34,659 nucleotides of DNA from Geobacillus icigianus (lineage in GTDB: Bacteria; Bacillota; Bacilli; Bacillales; Anoxybacillaceae): positions 1 through 34,659 of the forward strand of contig NZ_JPYA01000118.1 of the NCBI RefSeq assembly GCF_000750005.1. The letters are read 5' to 3'. How positions within the stretch are numbered: position 1 is the stretch's first letter; every line of letters starts with the position of its first letter. Both the position numbers and the translations under genes were made by a program. The notes beneath the pieces were generated by a model that was not told where the DNA came from, did no database searches, and saw only the letters and a list, made by a program, of their open reading frames with translations. Positions 31,405 through 34,659 of the stretch are shown here, in pieces.

Positions 31405-32052
31405 TTACGGCTCCGTCTGAGCGGCGAGACGGTGAAGAAACGCTTCCCGCCAGCTTGCCGACAGTGCCGGATGATAGGCAAGCTGTTCCATGGCGGTGAC
31501 ATTGTCCCGCTCATGATAGTAAATGCGGTTGATGTAGGCGATCGACAACGCCCCTTGGCCGCGCTCAACAAGGAGCAACGTTGCCCCCGGCTCGACGACG
31601 CCTTCGTTCAGCACCCGCAGGTAAAATCCGCTTTTCCCTGTCTGAATGACGGCTTTCGGCAATCCCGGAAGCTGATGGAACAAAGCGAGTTTCGAACACG
31701 GTTGGCGCGGCTGTGACACTTGCACGAGCGCCGTGCCGGCCGCATAAATGTCGCCCAGACACGCCTCGTCCTCGGTCAAACCGGCAAGCGTCCAGTTCTC
31801 CCCGAATGCCCCGGCCGCAAACGGCCGGCCGTAGTGCCGCTCCCAGTAGGCGAAATGTTCCGATGGGTAGGCGCAAATCGCTTTGTCTTCGCCGCCGTGA
31901 TGAACAAGATCGGCTTGGCCGTCTCCGGCTAAATGGCGTTTGCCGACGGCCACCGGCCCGGCGACCGGGGTTTTGTCAATGCCGCTCACGAGCGGCTGGC
32001 CGTTGATGTCGAGCGTTTTCGGTGTTCCGACATTAATAGAAACGATCCGCAT
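31405..32052 (-). CDS. MOSC-domain protein (YiiM-like)
   Basis: 215 residues from ATG 32052. GDGQADLVHHGGEDKAICAY and GAFGENWTLAGLTEDEACLG are typical MOSC motifs, and QPRQPCSKLALF contains the conserved cysteine thought to handle sulfur bound to molybdenum cofactor. The closest known group is YiiM, which reduces N-hydroxylated compounds with the cofactor, and B. subtilis YflK. The gene starts 4 nt after the stop of the oxidoreductase gene, so both form an operon on the minus strand. Role in detoxification is an inference from the family. Confidence 0.85.
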   Translation of the reverse strand: MRIVSINVGTPKTLDINGQPLVSGIDKTPVAGPVAVGKRHLAGDGQADLVHHGGEDKAICAYPSEHFAYWERHYGRPFAAGAFGENWTLAGLTEDEACLGDIYAAGTALVQVSQPRQPCSKLALFHQLPGLPKAVIQTGKSGFYLRVLNEGVVEPGATLLLVERGQGALSIAYINRIYYHERDNVTAMEQLAYHPALSASWREAFLHRLAAQTEP

Positions 32053-32056
32053 CGGT

Positions 32057-33067
32057 TCACCCCCCTATCGCTTCGGCGATCAGCCGAAACGAAGTGAGTT
32101 TGTCGTGGAAATCATATGTAATCGTAACAAGCATGATTTCGTCTGTTTCATACGCTTCGCTTAGCCGGTAGAGCTCGTCTTTGACGCGCGCCGGACTGCC
32201 GACGATCATCCGCCTCCGGTTGTCCGCCACCCGTTGGCGTTCGTACGGGCTGTATCGATACGCTGCTGCTTGCTCCGGCGCGGGAATGCCGTTGACCGCC
32301 ATCCCTTGCTCAATCATCAGCAGCGTCAAGTCGAGGCTGCCGGCGATCCATTCCGCCTTTTCCTCGCTTTCTGCACAAACGGCAAAGACAGCGACCATCG
32401 ACCGGGGCTTGTCCAGATACGAGGACGGCGCAAACCGCTCGCGATACAAGCGCATCGCCGCTTCGCCGCCGTCGCCGTTAATAAATTGGGCAAATACATA
32501 CGGCAGCCCTTTTTCCGCCGCCAGCTTCGCCGTTTCCGAGCTTGAGCCGAGCAACCATACGTCCGGAGGGGACTGCACGATTGGCGCGGCTTTGACGCCA
32601 TAAAGCGGATGCACGGGCGGGAGTGCATCATGCAGGTAGCCAAGCAGCTCGTCAATTTGTTCTGGATAGCGGTTGATCGGCCGTTGCTTTCCGTCATGAA
32701 GCGCCATCGTCGCTCGCGGCATGCCGCCGGGCGCCCGCCCGACGCCTAAGTCGACGCGCCCGGGCGCCAAGCCGGCCAACACGTGGAAGTTTTCCGCCAC
32801 TTTATAGGTGCTGTAATGCGGCAGCATCACCCCGCCGGAGCCGATGCGGATGCGCGATGTTTTCGCTCCGATGTAGCCAAGCAGCACTTCTGGCGACGAG
32901 CCGGCGAGGCTGTTCGTGTCATGATGTTCGGACACCCAAAAGCGCTTGTAGCCGAGTTCTTCGACGAACTGGGCGAGCCGGACGGTGTTGGCAAGCGCCT
33001 CCTCGGCCGTTGTGCCTTCCGCGATCGGCGATTGGTCAAGGACGCTGAGTTCGAGCGGCATCATCAT
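32057..33067 (-). CDS. luciferase-like (LLM class) flavin-dependent oxidoreductase
   Basis: 336 residues. Three ATGs in a row (33067, 33064, 33061) follow AGAGGGGGA; the third has the best spacing, so the exact start is open by two residues. LELSVLDQSPIAEGTTAEEA, KRFWVSEHHDTNSLAGSSPE, RIGSGGVMLPHYSTYKVAEN and GRVDLGVGRAPG are classic motifs of the bacterial-luciferase-like TIM barrel family (AEHH-type histidines, GxGGxxL, DLGxGRAPG). These enzymes use reduced flavin from a partner reductase; the substrate here is unknown. The gene is first in an operon with the MOSC gene, suggesting a shared redox or detoxification task. Confidence 0.87.
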   Translation of the reverse strand: MMMPLELSVLDQSPIAEGTTAEEALANTVRLAQFVEELGYKRFWVSEHHDTNSLAGSSPEVLLGYIGAKTSRIRIGSGGVMLPHYSTYKVAENFHVLAGLAPGRVDLGVGRAPGGMPRATMALHDGKQRPINRYPEQIDELLGYLHDALPPVHPLYGVKAAPIVQSPPDVWLLGSSSETAKLAAEKGLPYVFAQFINGDGGEAAMRLYRERFAPSSYLDKPRSMVAVFAVCAESEEKAEWIAGSLDLTLLMIEQGMAVNGIPAPEQAAAYRYSPYERQRVADNRRRMIVGSPARVKDELYRLSEAYETDEIMLVTITYDFHDKLTSFRLIAEAIGG

Positions 33068-33104
33068 TCCCCCTCTGTTTGTCAGCTGAAAATGGTTAGT
33101 TCTT

Positions 33105-33134
33105 ATTATGCTCCCGTTCGCTGTGTTTTGTCCA
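33105..33134 (-). promoter_or_regulatory. promoter of the oxidoreductase-MOSC operon
   Basis: On the minus strand TGGACA (plus 33129-33134) and CATAAT (plus 33105-33110) are 18 bp apart and about 38 bp before the start codons. Confidence 0.6.
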
Positions 33135-33214
33135 TCGATTTGCCCGGCGCGGCGAGTCAGAAAGCGATCCTGCCGGGCCACCAAGCGATGAAAGATGCAT
33201 GCTGAGCGGTTCTT

Positions 33215-33223
33215 TGGTATAAT
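33215..33223 (+). promoter_or_regulatory. extended -10 promoter of the thioredoxin-like gene
   Basis: TGGTATAAT (33215-33223) is an extended -10 element; the -35 region is weak, which this promoter type tolerates. It is divergent from the oxidoreductase promoter, about 80 bp away. Confidence 0.65.
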
Positions 33224-33256
33224 GAGGAAGAAAACAGGAGAGAGAGGGTGGTCATC

Positions 33257-33820
33257 ATGCCAGCTGTCGAGTCGAACATGTTCCCGCTCGGCAAACAAGC
33301 GCCGCCGTTCGCCTTGACCAACGTCGTTGACGGCCGGCTTGTCCGCCTAGATGACGTCAAGTCGGATGTGGCGACCGTCATTATGTTTATTTGTAACCAT
33401 TGTCCGTTTGTCAAACATGTCCAGCACGAGCTTGTCCGCCTAGCCAACGATTATATGCCCAAAGGGGTGGCGTTTGTCGCCATCAATTCGAACGATGTTG
33501 AACAATATCCGGACGACTCGCCGGAAAACATGAAAAAGGTGGCCGAAGAGCTCGGCTATCCGTTCCCGTATTTATACGATGAGACGCAGGAAGTGGCAAG
33601 AGCGTACGATGCGGCTTGCACGCCCGATTTTTACATTTTTGATCGCGAACTGAAATGCGTCTACCGCGGCCAGCTTGATGATTCGCGCCCAAGCAACGGC
33701 ATTCCGGTGACCGGGGAATCGATTCGTGCCGCGCTGGACGCTTTGTTGGCGGGTCGTCCGGTGCCGGAACACCAAAAGCCGAGCATCGGCTGCAGCATTA
33801 AATGGAAACCATCGTCGTAA
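33257..33820 (+). CDS. thioredoxin-fold protein (AhpC/TSA or DsbE-like family)
   Basis: 187 residues from ATG 33257; a GTG at 33248, 7 bp after AGGAG, is an equally possible start. The pattern FPLGKQAPPFALTNVVDGRL, then VIMFICNHCPFVKHVQHEL with the redox motif CNHC, AINSNDVEQYPDDSPENMKK and TPDFYIFDRELKCVYRGQLD with the cis-proline (CTP) is that of a thioredoxin-like family common in Bacillaceae. No signal peptide or membrane anchor, so it is cytoplasmic. It probably acts as a peroxidase or thiol-disulfide protein; a precise substrate is not evident. Single-gene unit. Confidence 0.85.
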   Translation: MPAVESNMFPLGKQAPPFALTNVVDGRLVRLDDVKSDVATVIMFICNHCPFVKHVQHELVRLANDYMPKGVAFVAINSNDVEQYPDDSPENMKKVAEELGYPFPYLYDETQEVARAYDAACTPDFYIFDRELKCVYRGQLDDSRPSNGIPVTGESIRAALDALLAGRPVPEHQKPSIGCSIKWKPSS

Positions 33821-33827
33821 AAAATGA

Positions 33828-33856
33828 TTGACATTTCATACTCAAACAGGTATGCT
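33828..33856 (+). promoter_or_regulatory. strong SigA-type promoter with no coding gene directly behind it
   Basis: TTGACA (33828-33833), 17-bp spacer, TATGCT (33851-33856). Expected start near 33863; a terminator follows at 33894-33935. Confidence 0.7.
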
Positions 33857-33862
33857 AAGAAA

Positions 33863-33935
33863 AGCGCCATTCGTTCGTTACGAAATTGTCACCGCCGTGT
33901 CGTTGCTCAGCGGATGCAGCCGACACGGCTTTTTT
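33863..33935 (+). ncRNA. candidate ~73-nt small RNA or terminated leader
   Basis: The interval between the promoter at 33828-33856 and the T run at 33930-33935 has no start codon with ribosome binding site and ends in a rho-independent terminator. It would produce a short RNA, or a leader of the gene at 34077 that is cut off unless antitermination occurs. I do not recognise a known RNA family. Confidence 0.4.
33894..33935 (+). terminator. rho-independent terminator of the candidate small RNA
   Basis: GCCGTGTCG (33894-33902) pairs perfectly with CGACACGGC (33921-33929), followed by six Ts. Confidence 0.85.
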
Positions 33936-34037
33936 GCGCCGCCAATCGCTCAACAAATTCACACTGGCGCCGCTACGGAGCGGCAAGGATGGATGAGAGG
34001 TAGGGCTTCCATTGTTTTTGTTTCATCCTTTGAGTTT

Positions 34038-34054
34038 TCATAATAATTATTATG
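34038..34054. promoter_or_regulatory. PerR/Fur-like operator upstream of the cyclotransferase gene
   Basis: CATAATAATTATTATG (34039-34054) is a perfect palindrome. The 15 bases from 34038 contain ATAAT-A-ATTAT, the core of the PerR and Fur boxes (7-1-7 type), with 12 of 14 defined positions of the PerR consensus. It lies 23 bp before the start of the next gene, where a repressor could act. Similar boxes serve other metal regulators. Confidence 0.5.
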
Positions 34055-34076
34055 TAAACAAAAGGGGGGCGAGAAG

Positions 34077-34466
34077 ATGGCGGAACGACGATATCGGGTG
34101 TTTGTGTACGGAACATTGCTGACGGGTGAGGACAATCACCCTATCGCGGCGCCGTACGTTCGCGACGTACGCCCAGGAAAAGTCAAGGGCCGTTTATACA
34201 ACGTCGGGTTGTACCCCGCACTTGTGCTCGGAGAAGAGGGGGAGGTAGAGGGGGAATGGCTGACGGTGACGGAAGAGGGGCTCAAGGCGATGGATGAGCT
34301 TGAAGACTACGGAGAAGGACGGGACGACAATGAATACGAACGAGTATGGGTTCGCGATGTCTGTCAACCGCTCGAAGGATATGTGTACGTTTATCGGCCG
34401 GAAAAAGCGGTCGGTTTGCCGCTCATCCCGTCCGGATCATGGCGACGCCGCAAGGAGAACATGTAA
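34077..34466 (+). CDS. gamma-glutamylcyclotransferase-like protein (AIG2/YtfP family)
   Basis: 129 residues from ATG 34077 behind AAAGGGGGG. VFVYGTLLTGEDNHPI is the substrate-binding loop signature (YGTL..G..N) and the glutamate in AMDELEDYGEG is the usual catalytic position; DNEYERVWVRDV and YVYVYR complete the small beta-barrel fold. Members release 5-oxoproline from gamma-glutamyl amines or peptides, but many of this group have unknown substrates. A palindrome resembling a PerR/Fur box lies just upstream. Single-gene unit with its own terminator. Confidence 0.82.
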   Translation: MAERRYRVFVYGTLLTGEDNHPIAAPYVRDVRPGKVKGRLYNVGLYPALVLGEEGEVEGEWLTVTEEGLKAMDELEDYGEGRDDNEYERVWVRDVCQPLEGYVYVYRPEKAVGLPLIPSGSWRRRKENM

Positions 34467-34488
34467 CATTGATGGCGGATGACAAAGG

Positions 34489-34532
34489 ACAGCTTGCAGG
34501 AAACATCGTTTCGCAAGCTGTTTCGTTTTTTT
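34489..34532 (+). terminator. rho-independent terminator of the cyclotransferase gene
   Basis: ACAGCTTGC (34489-34497) pairs with GCAAGCTGT (34513-34521), followed by TTCG and a run of Ts. Confidence 0.88.
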
Positions 34533-34618
34533 GTATAAACATCCGCGTTTTTGCGTTTTGTTTTGCAAACGGTTCCAAAAAACGTTATAAAAATACAGAA
34601 AAATTAATGAAAAAAGGG

Positions 34619-34647
34619 TTGCCAAACGGCGGCTCTTTTTCTATAAT
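34619..34647 (+). promoter_or_regulatory. strong promoter for a gene beyond the window
   Basis: TTGCCA (34619-34624), 17-bp spacer, TATAAT (34642-34647). The window ends 12 bases later. Confidence 0.75.
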
Positions 34648-34659
34648 AAAATCATGTTA

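Overview
The window looks like chromosomal DNA of a thermophilic, spore-forming Firmicute of the Geobacillus type. The support is moderately high G+C coding DNA, strong AGGAGG-type ribosome binding sites with frequent TTG/GTG starts, a GerK-like germinant-receptor operon, a KinB-like sporulation kinase, an RsbW/RsbV-like partner-switching cassette, YflJ/YebG/DUF6501-type Bacillaceae small proteins and an ISLre2-family insertion sequence. No sequence search was run; all family names come from reading motifs.

Layout. (1) 1-5060 is a scarred accessory zone: a 3'-remnant of a CpdB/YfkN-like nucleotidase, an ISLre2-family element whose transposase has an early in-frame stop, an AT-rich stretch with a 44-nt imperfect palindrome, a MazE/MazF toxin-antitoxin pair with an operator-like palindrome, a decayed second IS and the tail of an unknown gene. 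(2) 5108-12789 is a complete four-gene Wadjet operon in the order jetD-jetA-jetB-jetC, every junction overlapping. It encodes an SMC-like ATPase (JetC), a kleisin-like protein (JetA), a small KITE-like subunit (JetB) and a Toprim nuclease subunit (JetD), a family known to restrict plasmids. Gene order and protein types suggest type II Wadjet. (3) 12790-16830 holds small genes (yflJ, a yebG-like gene with an abnormal C-terminus, DUF6501), a kinB-like kinase, and two broken genes (MFS transporter and DUF421) flanking an orphan region with four copies of a ~24-nt repeat, two in each orientation. (4) 16839-19901 is a GntR-regulated ABC transporter operon with an operator palindrome on its -10 box. 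(5) 20216-24566 is the gerKA-gerKC-gerKB-like operon, with a 375-bp repeat-bearing spacer before the last gene. (6) 24783-27288 is a PAS-PAS-PP2C phosphatase / RsbW-like kinase / RsbV-like STAS cassette with a possible unannotated 56-codon gene inside it. (7) 27782-31301 encodes a heterodimeric ABC exporter with one degenerate ATP site. (8) 31405-34659 holds MOSC and luciferase-like oxidoreductase genes (minus strand), a thioredoxin-like gene, a promoter-plus-terminator unit that may be a ~73-nt RNA, a gamma-glutamylcyclotransferase-like gene behind a PerR/Fur-like palindrome, and a strong promoter leaving the window.

Two dispersed repeat families link the regions. A ~120-nt element ending in a rho-independent terminator lies at 13842-13962 and 27477-27600. 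A ~72-nt element lies at 12894-12966 and 23370-23441. No tRNA, rRNA or CRISPR array was seen.
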